Positions 1-7,440 of a stretch of DNA of 14,776 bases are shown here, one piece after another. Under the pieces are notes generated by a model that saw only the letters and a program-made list of their open reading frames with translations, had not been told where the DNA came from and ran no database searches. Source of the stretch: Bacteroidales bacterium (GTDB lineage Bacteria; Bacteroidota; Bacteroidia; Bacteroidales; P3); the NCBI GenBank assembly GCA_017647065.1, contig JAGCLI010000028.1, forward strand, positions 1 to 14,776, in the 5' to 3' direction. The position numbers were made by a program, and so were the translations under genes. Each line of letters starts with the position of its first letter. Position 1 is the stretch's first letter.

Positions 1-3000
1 TGTTAGCATTTAATGTTGCTGTGATGTTTTGTACATCTGCTGTTTCAAGTGTGAAGTCTGTAACGGTTGCTAATGCAAAGCCTACTGTAAAGTTTTCTGA
101 GTTTCCTGCACTTACTAAGGCTCCGTTTAGGGTTGCACTTGTGTTGCCTACGTTAGTTGCTGATAATGTGCTAACCTGACCTTCTACTACTTCTGGTTCT
201 GGGATTATTTCTTCAAGTGTGGTGAAAGTTGTGCTTACCCAATCTGATGTTTGTTCTTCGCATATTGCTCTTACTTCTACTGTGTAGGCTGTGTTTGCTG
301 TTAAGCCTGTTAATGTTTTTGTAGTTGTTGTAAGGGTTTCTGCTTCGCCTCCGTTTAATTTGAATTCGTATGTTGAGGCTGTGCCGTTCCATGTGATTTC
401 AGCTGAGGTTTCTGTTATGTTGTTTGCAGAAAGGTTAGTTGGTGCATCACATGGCTCTGGTGTTACAAATTCTTCAAGTGATGCGAATGTTGTTGAAACC
501 CATTCTGATGTTTGTACACCACATACTGCTCTTACTTCAACCATGTAAAGAGTGTTTGGAATCAATCCTGTATATTGAACATCATTTCCTATTATACTTT
601 CGGTTACTAAGGCATTGAATCTTACTTCATAGACTTCTGCATCTCCTTCCCAAGAAACTTCTGCTGAGGTTTCTGTAATATTGTTTACAGAAAGGTTTGT
701 TGGAGCTTCACATGGTTGAGGCAATTCTCCTCCTTCTTCACAACCTTCACAGTCATAAATTTGGAAAGCATCTATTGCTGCACCATTTCCAAAGTGTCCT
801 ACGCAAAGGAAACTTAATTGATATGTTTCAGATGGATTTGGTAAGGCAATTGAATCCAAAGCCCATTCTCCGTGAGGAGTGTCTATAACCATTATATCTA
901 CCCATTCTGCATCTGCATCTGTTTTGTATTGAAGTCTTAATTCTTCACAAACTCCTCCATAAGCAGAATTGTAATATGCAAACTTAACACTTGGATTTTC
1001 TAATGAAGTTATATCAAATATTGGTGTAGTAAGTCTTGCATTGCCATAAGTATAGTTTACTGCCATTATTTTAAGTCCTTCATAGGCGGCAGCATATCCT
1101 AAACTATTTCTTACTTCCCAATTTTCACTTCCAGAAATCAATTGAGCATTCCAACATGCAACAGGGTTTGTTTCAAATCCTTGATAGTATGGGAATTCGT
1201 CTATTGTAGCACATTCTGTTATGAATGAAAGAGTATTGCTTGAGCCAGAATATTCTCCATCACAATCTGCAACTACGTATGCTGTGTATGTTGTTGCTGG
1301 TGATAGGTTTGTTATTGTAGCAGGATTTTCACTAACTACAACTGATGAATATTCTGTTTCGTTTTCTGCTTTGTAGTAAATAGTCCATGATGTTGCTGAG
1401 CCGTTTTCTTGCCAACTTAATGTAGCTTCATTTGCTGTGATTGTTGTAGAGGCAAGGTTTGTTGGGCTTGCACAATCTACTCCTACTATTGAAATATTGT
1501 CGATTGCTATCGGTGGATTAGTACCTCCGTAACTATCATTTCTCCAATAGAAGACAATTTGTTTTGTAGTGTTGCTAACGTTTGAAAGAGATATTGATGC
1601 ATTTGTCCACGCTGGAACATCTGTTGTTTTATCCATCAATACTGTTACTCCTTCGCCTTGTGGTTGTCCATTTGATGGAATATTTACACCACCATCACAC
1701 ATAAACAACATAAAGTAGTCGTATTGAGAACCATAACTAATTTCTCCTATCAGTTTGTAATCAAATGATAGTATGTATTCACTACTTTCTCCAAAAGTAA
1801 CCGGCATAATTGCACTTGCATAAGAGCCATCACTAACTGAATAAGCATTGCTTACTCCTTGGTCATTAGAAATATATAGAGATGTTGTTGTTTCTTCTTC
1901 ATCTGAAGGGACTCCTGTTGCTGTTCCTACATACCATTCATTTACGTATTCATTTCTAAATTCAAAGAATGCAGGATTATCTTCTAAGTCTTCGAATGTT
2001 TGATAGTATGGGAAATCTGTAATTGGAGTTGCTATTGTTGAGAATGAAACTATATTAGTTCTTGATACGTTATCTTCTGTTCCACAATCTGTCATTACAT
2101 ATACAGAGTATGATGTAACGGTTTCAAGTCCTGTTAGTGTAATGCTTTGTTCTGTTGCTGATACTGAGGTGTATTCTTCTTCATCTTCTGATTTATAGTA
2201 AACAATCCAAGCGTTGTGTGTTTCATCTGTATCTGTCCATGATATTGTTGCAGATACGTCTGTTACGTTTGAAACAACTACACTATTTTCTACAGGAGAT
2301 GGACATGCTGGAATAGGAATTACTTTAAAATCATCAAGATTCCAAGATTCTCCATAGTTTGCTGGTTCTGGTGTATAGCGTAATGCTATTCTTCCTTCTG
2401 TATATGATAATTCATCAAAGTCAAATGGTCCTACCAAGAATGAACCTGAACGTGAGAATCCTACTGGTTCAACTGTTTGTAATGGAACGAATGAAGTTGA
2501 ATCCATTTCGTCTGTAATTAACCCTACTTCCATTACTCCTGCTGTTGCAGCTGAAGAGGCTGTTGTGTTAGCATAGAATTCAAATCTTAATGTGTTTAAT
2601 GGTCTCTCAAATTCTGGTAATGCCAATAATCCTGGTCCTTTAAATTCAAGAGTTACTGCTCCTGAATGTGCTGCCGGTGCATATCCTTGATGATAGATTC
2701 TTGGGAATGTTCCATTGTTTGCTGGTGTTGAAACTAAAACATCGTAACACATAAACATTTGGTTTGCAGCTGATTCACTACCATACGCTGCATCAAAGTT
2801 TTCAAACCATACATCGTCTGTAATAGGTGCACAATCTGTTATGAAATGTAATGCGTCTGTTGGTCGTGATGTTTCGTCTCCACAAACAGATGTAATAGTA
2901 ACTACATATTCTGTTGAGCCTTCAAGGTCTGTTAATTCAATTGTTGCATCATACACATCTTCTGTCATTACTTCTGTTGGTTCTGATGCTTTGTAGTATG

Positions 3001-5260
3001 TAACGATATAACTTTCTGCTGTACCTTCCCAAGAAATTGTTGCCGAATTTTGTTCTGTTGATACAAGTGCTACATTTTCTGCTGGAACACAGTTTGTTGC
3101 TCTGATATGTATATTATCTACTGCTGCAGGTGGATTATTTTGGGTTGAACTATCATTATACCATAATAAAATGATATTTTTAGTTGTTCCAATAAATTCA
3201 GCAGGGAATGTGATTGTTTGATGTTCCCAATTTAGAATGTTTGCTTTTTGAGAACAAAGTGCTGTTCCACTTGCATAATTTGAAAGTGGTTGTGATGCGT
3301 CAAGTGCATATACTCTAAAATAATCGTATGGAGTATAAGTATATTCTCCTTTTACTTTCAAGTCAAACTCCATTATGTATTCTGCTTGTTCAGAAAAATC
3401 AACTATAATAGATGCTAAGGCAACTGATGTAGAGTTTGTGTATGTATTTGAAACTCCATTATCTCCTGATATGTATAATGAGGAACCGCTTTCTTCTCCT
3501 TCTGTCATATACGCAACTGCACTTCCTATATGCCAAGAGTTGTTTCCTGCGATCTGAGTTAAAAGAATACCTGATAAATTATCCATATCTTCAAAATCTT
3601 GAATGTATGGTAATTCTACTGCTGTTGCTGTGGTAGTAAAGACAACTGTATCTGTTTTATCGCTTATATCTCCTGTTCCACAATCTGTAACAACAAATGC
3701 TTGATATGTTGTTTGTGGTGTAAGGTTTTCTAAAACAGTAGTCATTGCATCTGCATTTTGTATTGTCCAATCGTCTGTTGGTTCTTCGTCTGCTGGTAAT
3801 TCTCTGTAATATACATTCCAAGCACTATGAGAAGGATCTGTATCTAACCATGAAATTTGTGCTGTTTCTGCTGATGGTGCAACTGTTACACTTGTTCTTT
3901 GTGGTGCAGGACAATCTGGAAGCATTTCTACTTCAAATCTTCTAATGTAAAAATATGTAGAAGAAGAACCATCTAATTTTACTGCTATATAATATGTTTG
4001 TTCGTCATTTACTTCTACATTCTCAAATGACACCATGTGTGATTGCCAACCTGAATTAACATCTGCTGAAAATGTTTGTATTGGAACAAATGTTGTTGTG
4101 TCTGATAAATCTGTTACATAACCTATAGTTAAATAGTCTACTCCATAGTATGCAAGACTGCGCATTTCAAGATAAGCTCTTAGATTGTAGATAGGTTCTT
4201 GGAATGGTGCAGATATTGCCATCATACTCATGCCTTCTCCAAATTTTGCAACATCTCCTTCCATCATTGGCCCTAGATGATCGCCATAACTACTATAGCT
4301 TTCACGCATTATTTGCCAACAATCTAATCCATTTTGAAAGTGTTCTATGTAAGGTAGTTCTGTTATCAAATCAAGACATGTTGTTTTAAAGCTTGTTGTC
4401 ATCCATGTACTTTCGTTGTCTTCTGAACAAACTGCTTTTATTCTTACATTGTAGTTCGTTGTAGGATTAAGGCCTGTAAATGTAATAAATGATGAATTAA
4501 CAGCACCTCTTTCTACATTTTCACTTGTCCAAGCTTCACTTGCTAATTTTAATTCATAAGCGTATTCGTCTGCTGTTCCCTCCCAGCTAACATCGGCTGA
4601 ACTCATTTGTAGATTTGAAACTACTAAGTCTGATACAGGCATACAGAAATCTTCTGGCATTGCTGTATAAACAAATTTAACATTTGCCCTGTAACCGTTA
4701 TTTTTGGATTGTGGAATATTATAATCCATTGGAGAATAATCAGAAGTTCTAGCCCAACCTTTACCTGAAATAGAGTTATCAAAATACATATATGTTTGAC
4801 AACCTCCACTTGGTGAACAACCTGTTGATTCATAGATAACCAAAAGGTTTCCTATTCCTGTATAAACAAATGGGTTATCAAATATAAACTCATTCCAAGA
4901 ATTTGATGTTAGTTCGGTAATAGGTTGATCATAAACTAACATAGCTCCTTCTAACAAATCGGCAAAAACCAATGAATGAGGAAGTGATTCTTCTACTACT
5001 TCTTTTAAGTAGATCTTTAAGGTCCTATTTGAGCCTGAACCTGCTGTTTCCATTTGAAATAATAAGGAGTTAATCGTTCCTCCTTGATTTAACATTTCAT
5101 CAGAAGTGTAAAGATAAGCACCTGTATGAAAACCATAGTAGCCTCCTATCGCCATACTATTGTTGTATGTCGTACCATTAGCTATGCTGATGGTGTCTTG
5201 TGCTTTTACTCCTGATAGCAATAAAATTGCCATTACAAAAGATAAAAGTAATTTTTTCAT
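1..5260 (-). CDS. Giant secreted multidomain protein, Fn3 and cleaved-adhesin/MAM-like modules (3' end outside window)
   Basis: I translated this frame by hand from the ATG at 5258-5260; it stays open to base 1, giving at least 1753 residues with no stop. Residues 1-21 form a signal peptide (MKKLLLSFVMAILLLSGVKA, then Q). Residues about 22-200 are a jelly-roll-like N-terminal module. Fn3 domains begin near residues 205, 450, 724, 986, 1263, 1517 and 1604, with a divergent eighth from about 1695. Five beta-sandwich modules of cleaved-adhesin/MAM type lie between the first six Fn3 domains (about 295-445, 547-722, 812-984, 1077-1261, 1351-1515), with hallmarks such as FPYYQ near the start and AIDNISI at the end. 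Fn3 domains open with a Cys (CPAP, CASPTN, CEAPTN) and most carry another near the end (TDCG, AVCG), suggesting disulfides. Such proteins in Bacteroidota are usually T9SS-exported adhesins or surface enzymes; the C-terminus that would show a sorting domain is missing, so export by T9SS is inferred. No catalytic motif was seen. A terminator upstream makes this its own transcription unit. Confidence 0.9.
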   Translation of the reverse strand, partial: MKKLLLSFVMAILLLSGVKAQDTISIANGTTYNNSMAIGGYYGFHTGAYLYTSDEMLNQGGTINSLLFQMETAGSGSNRTLKIYLKEVVEESLPHSLVFADLLEGAMLVYDQPITELTSNSWNEFIFDNPFVYTGIGNLLVIYESTGCSPSGGCQTYMYFDNSISGKGWARTSDYSPMDYNIPQSKNNGYRANVKFVYTAMPEDFCMPVSDLVVSNLQMSSADVSWEGTADEYAYELKLASEAWTSENVERGAVNSSFITFTGLNPTTNYNVRIKAVCSEDNESTWMTTSFKTTCLDLITELPYIEHFQNGLDCWQIMRESYSSYGDHLGPMMEGDVAKFGEGMSMMAISAPFQEPIYNLRAYLEMRSLAYYGVDYLTIGYVTDLSDTTTFVPIQTFSADVNSGWQSHMVSFENVEVNDEQTYYIAVKLDGSSSTYFYIRRFEVEMLPDCPAPQRTSVTVAPSAETAQISWLDTDPSHSAWNVYYRELPADEEPTDDWTIQNADAMTTVLENLTPQTTYQAFVVTDCGTGDISDKTDTVVFTTTATAVELPYIQDFEDMDNLSGILLTQIAGNNSWHIGSAVAYMTEGEESGSSLYISGDNGVSNTYTNSTSVALASIIVDFSEQAEYIMEFDLKVKGEYTYTPYDYFRVYALDASQPLSNYASGTALCSQKANILNWEHQTITFPAEFIGTTKNIILLWYNDSSTQNNPPAAVDNIHIRATNCVPAENVALVSTEQNSATISWEGTAESYIVTYYKASEPTEVMTEDVYDATIELTDLEGSTEYVVTITSVCGDETSRPTDALHFITDCAPITDDVWFENFDAAYGSESAANQMFMCYDVLVSTPANNGTFPRIYHQGYAPAAHSGAVTLEFKGPGLLALPEFERPLNTLRFEFYANTTASSAATAGVMEVGLITDEMDSTSFVPLQTVEPVGFSRSGSFLVGPFDFDELSYTEGRIALRYTPEPANYGESWNLDDFKVIPIPACPSPVENSVVVSNVTDVSATISWTDTDETHNAWIVYYKSEDEEEYTSVSATEQSITLTGLETVTSYSVYVMTDCGTEDNVSRTNIVSFSTIATPITDFPYYQTFEDLEDNPAFFEFRNEYVNEWYVGTATGVPSDEEETTTSLYISNDQGVSNAYSVSDGSYASAIMPVTFGESSEYILSFDYKLIGEISYGSQYDYFMLFMCDGGVNIPSNGQPQGEGVTVLMDKTTDVPAWTNASISLSNVSNTTKQIVFYWRNDSYGGTNPPIAIDNISIVGVDCASPTNLASTTITANEATLSWQENGSATSWTIYYKAENETEYSSVVVSENPATITNLSPATTYTAYVVADCDGEYSGSSNTLSFITECATIDEFPYYQGFETNPVACWNAQLISGSENWEVRNSLGYAAAYEGLKIMAVNYTYGNARLTTPIFDITSLENPSVKFAYYNSAYGGVCEELRLQYKTDADAEWVDIMVIDTPHGEWALDSIALPNPSETYQLSFLCVGHFGNGAAIDAFQIYDCEGCEEGGELPQPCEAPTNLSVNNITETSAEVSWEGDAEVYEVRFNALVTESIIGNDVQYTGLIPNTLYMVEVRAVCGVQTSEWVSTTFASLEEFVTPEPCDAPTNLSANNITETSAEITWNGTASTYEFKLNGGEAETLTTTTKTLTGLTANTAYTVEVRAICEEQTSDWVSTTFTTLEEIIPEPEVVEGQVSTLSATNVGNTSATLNGALVSAGNSENFTVGFALATVTDFTLETADVQNITATLNAN
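191..712 (-). repeat. Tandem duplication of one Fn3 domain, two units of 261 nt
   Basis: Two adjacent units, 452-712 and 191-451, encode Fn3 domains 6 and 7 with a period of exactly 261 nt (87 codons). They open with CEAPTNLSVNNITETSAE and CDAPTNLSANNITETSAE, and both end near TSEWVSTTF / TSDWVSTTF. The DNA is alike too: 661-715 and 400-454 differ at only a few positions, mainly at codon third bases. The similarity is highest at the domain starts and ends and lower in the middle strands. This looks like a fairly recent in-frame domain duplication. Confidence 0.85.
1214..4384 (-). repeat. Two-copy protein super-repeat: adhesin module A, Fn3, adhesin module B, Fn3
   Basis: Residues about 293-809 and 810-1350 share the same order of modules. 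In each copy the first Fn3 carries a TDxxxxHxAWxVYY stretch (domains 2 and 4, opening Cys at residues 450 and 986, offset 536). The second has a YYKA stretch (domains 3 and 5, Cys at 724 and 1263, offset 539). The B adhesin modules share SLYIS-(G/N)D, then GVSN, and a late NPPxA(V/I)DNI strand; the A modules share a TDxxDxTxFVPxQT stretch. DNA identity was not computed and looks much lower than in the 261-nt repeat, so this is probably an older duplication. Confidence 0.65.
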
Positions 5261-5280
5261 AAAAACTATTTTTTTTGTTA

Positions 5281-5294
5281 ATACTATTTATTTT
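5281..5294 (-). other. 14-nt sequence shared by two gene leaders
   Basis: The minus-strand sequence AAAATAAATAGTAT occurs here, 20 nt before the start of the giant Fn3 protein gene, and again at 12058-12071, directly before the ATG of the 1538-residue protein gene. Both sites sit in the short leader of a large secreted protein gene. The sequence is AT-only except for one G, and the distance to the start codon differs, so chance is a serious alternative. Confidence 0.25.
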
Positions 5295-5300
5295 ACATTA

Positions 5301-5308
5301 CAAAAATA
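5301..5308 (-). promoter_or_regulatory. Possible Bacteroidota -7 box (TATTTTTG) for the giant Fn3 protein gene
   Basis: On the minus strand these bases read TATTTTTG, which fits the Bacteroidota -7 consensus TAnnTTTG, 40 nt before the ATG. No good -33 TTTG was found at the usual distance. The box falls in the distal arm and T-run of the terminator ending the preceding gene, so the match may simply come from the hairpin's T-run. The rest of the leader (5261-5300) is A-rich with no Shine-Dalgarno site. Confidence 0.3.
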
Positions 5309-5349
5309 GCTCAAAAATCTTTAAAATAAGAAATTTTTGAGCTATTTTT
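5302..5349 (-). terminator. Rho-independent terminator after the greA-HIT pair
   Basis: A perfect 17-bp inverted repeat joins 5302-5318 and 5333-5349 across a 14-nt loop. It begins 4 nt after the HIT gene stop. In the minus direction the stem ends in a run of five T. The stem is AT-rich around a central GAGCT/AGCTC core. Its symmetry would let it work in either direction, but no plus-strand gene faces it. Confidence 0.85.
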
Positions 5350-5353
5350 CGCA

Positions 5354-5749
5354 TTATTTTATTTTTGATGAAATCAGATTTGCTATTTCTTGCATTCTTT
5401 CTTTTGGTAATTCTAATTTTGGACGTGCAAAATTTAAATCGCCTACTTCTTTCAACGGTACAAGGTGTATGTGTGTATGTCTAACATCTAACCCTATAAC
5501 TGCCATTCCTATTTTTTCACACTCTATTACTTCTTTCATCGCTTTTGCTACTTTTTTCGCAAAAAGATGAAGATGCGTTAACAATTCATCTTCCAAATCA
5601 AATATGTAATCAACTTCTTGTTTTGGCACTACTAATGTATGTCCTTCTGCTAAGGGAGAAATGTCTAAAAACGCATAGCATTTTTCGTCTTCTGCTATTT
5701 TATATGATGGTATTTCTCCATTTATAATTTTTGTGAATATTGATGACAT
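5354..5749 (-). CDS. HIT-family nucleotide hydrolase (Hint-like)
   Basis: This 131-residue protein is a cytosolic histidine-triad protein, a family that hydrolyses nucleoside phosphoramidates and related nucleotide conjugates through a nucleotidyl-histidine intermediate. The triad is HTHIHLVPL at residues 91-99; by comparison with Hint proteins the middle histidine, H93, should be the nucleophile. Other family signatures are the N-terminal SIFTKIINGEIPSYKI, and FLDISPLAEGHTLVVPK at about 27-43. Length is normal and complete. The ATG at 5747-5749 lies 3 nt after the greA stop, so the two genes are almost certainly co-transcribed, probably with translational coupling. It ends at TAA 5354-5356, just before a strong terminator. 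The physiological substrate cannot be read from the sequence. Confidence 0.95.
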   Translation of the reverse strand: MSSIFTKIINGEIPSYKIAEDEKCYAFLDISPLAEGHTLVVPKQEVDYIFDLEDELLTHLHLFAKKVAKAMKEVIECEKIGMAVIGLDVRHTHIHLVPLKEVGDLNFARPKLELPKERMQEIANLISSKIK

Positions 5750-5752
5750 AGC

Positions 5753-6229
5753 TTAATCTCTTGTTATGTTTGTTATCTCTAATTTCATCTTACCGGCTGG
5801 CACTTCTATCTCTGCTATTTCTCCTACTTTTTTTCCTAAAAGTCCTTTTGCTATTGGAGATGTAATAGAGATTTTTCCTGTCTTTAAGTCTGCTTCGCTT
5901 TCTGGAACTATTTCATAAGTCATTTTTTTGTTCAAAGCTAAGTTTATAAACTCTACTTTTGATAATAATAGAACTTTTGATGTATCTAATTTTGATTCAT
6001 CTAACAATCTCGCATTCGCAATCAAAGCTTGTAATTTTGAAATTTTAGCTTCTAATAATCCTTGTGCTTCCTTTGCTGCATCGTATTCTGCATTTTCAGA
6101 TAAATCCCCTTTATCTCTTGCCTCTGCAATGGCTGCTGAAATTGCTTGACGCTCCACAGTTGTTAATTGATGAAGCTCATCTTTTAATTTTTGTAATCCT
6201 TCTTTTGAATAATATTTTATTTCTGCCAT
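5753..6229 (-). CDS. greA: Transcription elongation factor GreA
   Basis: This 158-residue protein has the full GreA layout: an N-terminal coiled-coil (about 1-75) that reaches into the RNA polymerase secondary channel, and a C-terminal FKBP-like domain (about 80-158) that docks on the polymerase. The coiled-coil tip carries GDLSENAEY at residues 41-49, whose D42 and E45 match the acidic pair that holds the catalytic Mg2+ for cleavage of backtracked RNA. The C-terminal domain has the expected SPIAKGLLGKKVGE stretch (about 124-137). Length is typical. The ATG at 6227-6229 follows an A-rich ACACAAAGAA leader without a Shine-Dalgarno site. It is the first gene of a pair with the HIT gene. No convincing promoter box was found in the 85 nt before it, so its transcription start is unresolved. 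Confidence 0.96.
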   Translation of the reverse strand: MAEIKYYSKEGLQKLKDELHQLTTVERQAISAAIAEARDKGDLSENAEYDAAKEAQGLLEAKISKLQALIANARLLDESKLDTSKVLLLSKVEFINLALNKKMTYEIVPESEADLKTGKISITSPIAKGLLGKKVGEIAEIEVPAGKMKLEITNITRD

Positions 6230-6255
6230 TTCTTTGTGTTATTATTTTAATTAAA

Positions 6256-6294
6256 AACAAATCGAAGACTGTTTTTAGCAGTCTTCGATTTGTT
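6256..6294 (-). terminator. Rho-independent terminator after the receptor / secreted protein / PorV-like operon
   Basis: A perfect 16-bp stem pairs 6256-6271 with 6279-6294 around a 7-nt loop, starting about 20 nt after the PorV-like gene stop. The stem includes the GC-containing core ATCGAAGACTG. In the minus direction it runs directly into TTTTTAATTAAAA. It separates the envelope operon from greA, whose start codon is 26 nt further on. Confidence 0.9.
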
Positions 6295-6314
6295 ATCGAT
6301 TTATTTATTAGCTC

Positions 6315-7400
6315 TTACAATGAGAATGAAACTCCTAATGAGTGAATTCCTCCCATTATTTTTGTAAGTCTAAAGCTATAATCTAATGCTAAGTTCATTG
6401 CATTCTTTCCTGCTTTTGCTTTTGAAAGAGGTGCCATTACTGAAGCTCCACATGCAAGTCCATTCATAAGAGTAGTTGTACCATTTTCATCATAAATGTC
6501 TGTTGTAAGCTTTTCTTCGTAAGTATAACCTGCTCTTAGCATAAAGAATTTCATAAATCCGTATTCAAGTCCTAATGTATATTGGTCTTTTCCAAACGCC
6601 ATAGAAGCAAAGTTACCTGCAATTGTGATTCTATGATTGTTTTCTGCAAACAATATATCGTATGACATACCAATATTTAAACTTGAAGGCAATTCATAAG
6701 AAGCTGAACGTTGTTCTGTTGTCATAAAGTGTCCAGCATTTTCTGGCATAGTATTGATTGATAACCCGTCACCAGAAAAACTTGCTGATGGTCCCCAATT
6801 CTTTAAGGCAATACCGAATTTCAATTCATAGTTTTCACCTGTAACATATTGAACACCCGCATCAATTGCAAAAGCTGTACTTGAAACGTTATCTATTGAC
6901 TCTGTAAGTAACTTCAATGTTGCACCTGCGTAAATTGATGTTGAAAAAGCCTTACCATAAGAAACTGCTACATTCATGATTGTTGGTCTAAATGTACCAT
7001 TATTTCCTATTTCTGGTGAGTTTACTGTTGTTCTTTCAATTGAACCAAAGTTCATTGAACTAACAGACAACCCTAAAACTCCAAAATCTCCAAGGCTTTG
7101 TGCAAGTCCTGCTGCAATGTTGCTAACTCCTGAATTTTGAAGCCAAGAAGTGTATCCAAACGAAACTTCTGTTCCTGTTGTACGAGCCAATCCTGCAACG
7201 TTACTGAAAAGAGCATCAACTCCTGTACCATTTGCTGTATTTACTCCTGACCAACCAGAACTTTTTACCCAAGGGTTTATCAATAAATATGGAGCACCTG
7301 CAGTTCCTCTTCTATCATCATTCCCTGCATTCGCTGTTATACTTGGCACCATCAAGGTGCAAAGTATAACGCATGTCAATATTCTTTTTATATTTTTCAT
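6315..7400 (-). CDS. PorV/PorQ-family outer-membrane beta-barrel protein
   Basis: The 361-residue product has a signal peptide (MKNIKRILTCVILCTLMVPS through about residue 25, cut after TANA) and then the PorV/UPF0164-type opening: GTAGAPYLLINPW at about 32-44, GVDALFSNVAGLA at about 60-72, and alternating beta strands to the end. PorV is the outer-membrane T9SS component that collects CTD-bearing cargo and hands it to the attachment complex; PorQ belongs to the same family. I chose the ATG at 7398-7400: the frame extends upstream to a TTG at 7428-7430, but that would put ten polar residues ahead of a well-formed signal peptide. It lies 40 nt after the 1538-residue protein gene and ends the operon. 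It is likely a paralogue dedicated to its neighbour rather than the core PorV, since no other T9SS gene is present; this is inference. Confidence 0.85.
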   Translation of the reverse strand: MKNIKRILTCVILCTLMVPSITANAGNDDRRGTAGAPYLLINPWVKSSGWSGVNTANGTGVDALFSNVAGLARTTGTEVSFGYTSWLQNSGVSNIAAGLAQSLGDFGVLGLSVSSMNFGSIERTTVNSPEIGNNGTFRPTIMNVAVSYGKAFSTSIYAGATLKLLTESIDNVSSTAFAIDAGVQYVTGENYELKFGIALKNWGPSASFSGDGLSINTMPENAGHFMTTEQRSASYELPSSLNIGMSYDILFAENNHRITIAGNFASMAFGKDQYTLGLEYGFMKFFMLRAGYTYEEKLTTDIYDENGTTTLMNGLACGASVMAPLSKAKAGKNAMNLALDYSFRLTKIMGGIHSLGVSFSL

Positions 7401-7440
7401 ATTCCTATTTTCTTTATAAGTTTTAAGCAATATTGTTAGA

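Noticed and set aside
291..548. Plus-strand open frame of 85 codons, and other plus-strand frames within 1-5260
   Set aside because: They lie opposite the continuous minus-strand frame of the giant Fn3 protein, have no secretion or family signature, and arise from its codon bias and repeats.
400..715. Repeat spacing that at first resembles a CRISPR or non-coding tandem array
   Set aside because: The period is 261 nt, in frame, and the units translate into Fn3 domains; there are no short identical repeats with unique spacers.
4624..4833. Minus-strand open frame of 69 codons
   Set aside because: It overlaps the giant protein in another frame; the main frame here encodes the end of the N-terminal module and start of Fn3 domain 1.
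7401..7430. Upstream TTG start for the PorV-like gene
   Set aside because: It would place ten polar residues before a complete signal peptide; the ATG at 7398-7400 gives a normal secreted precursor.
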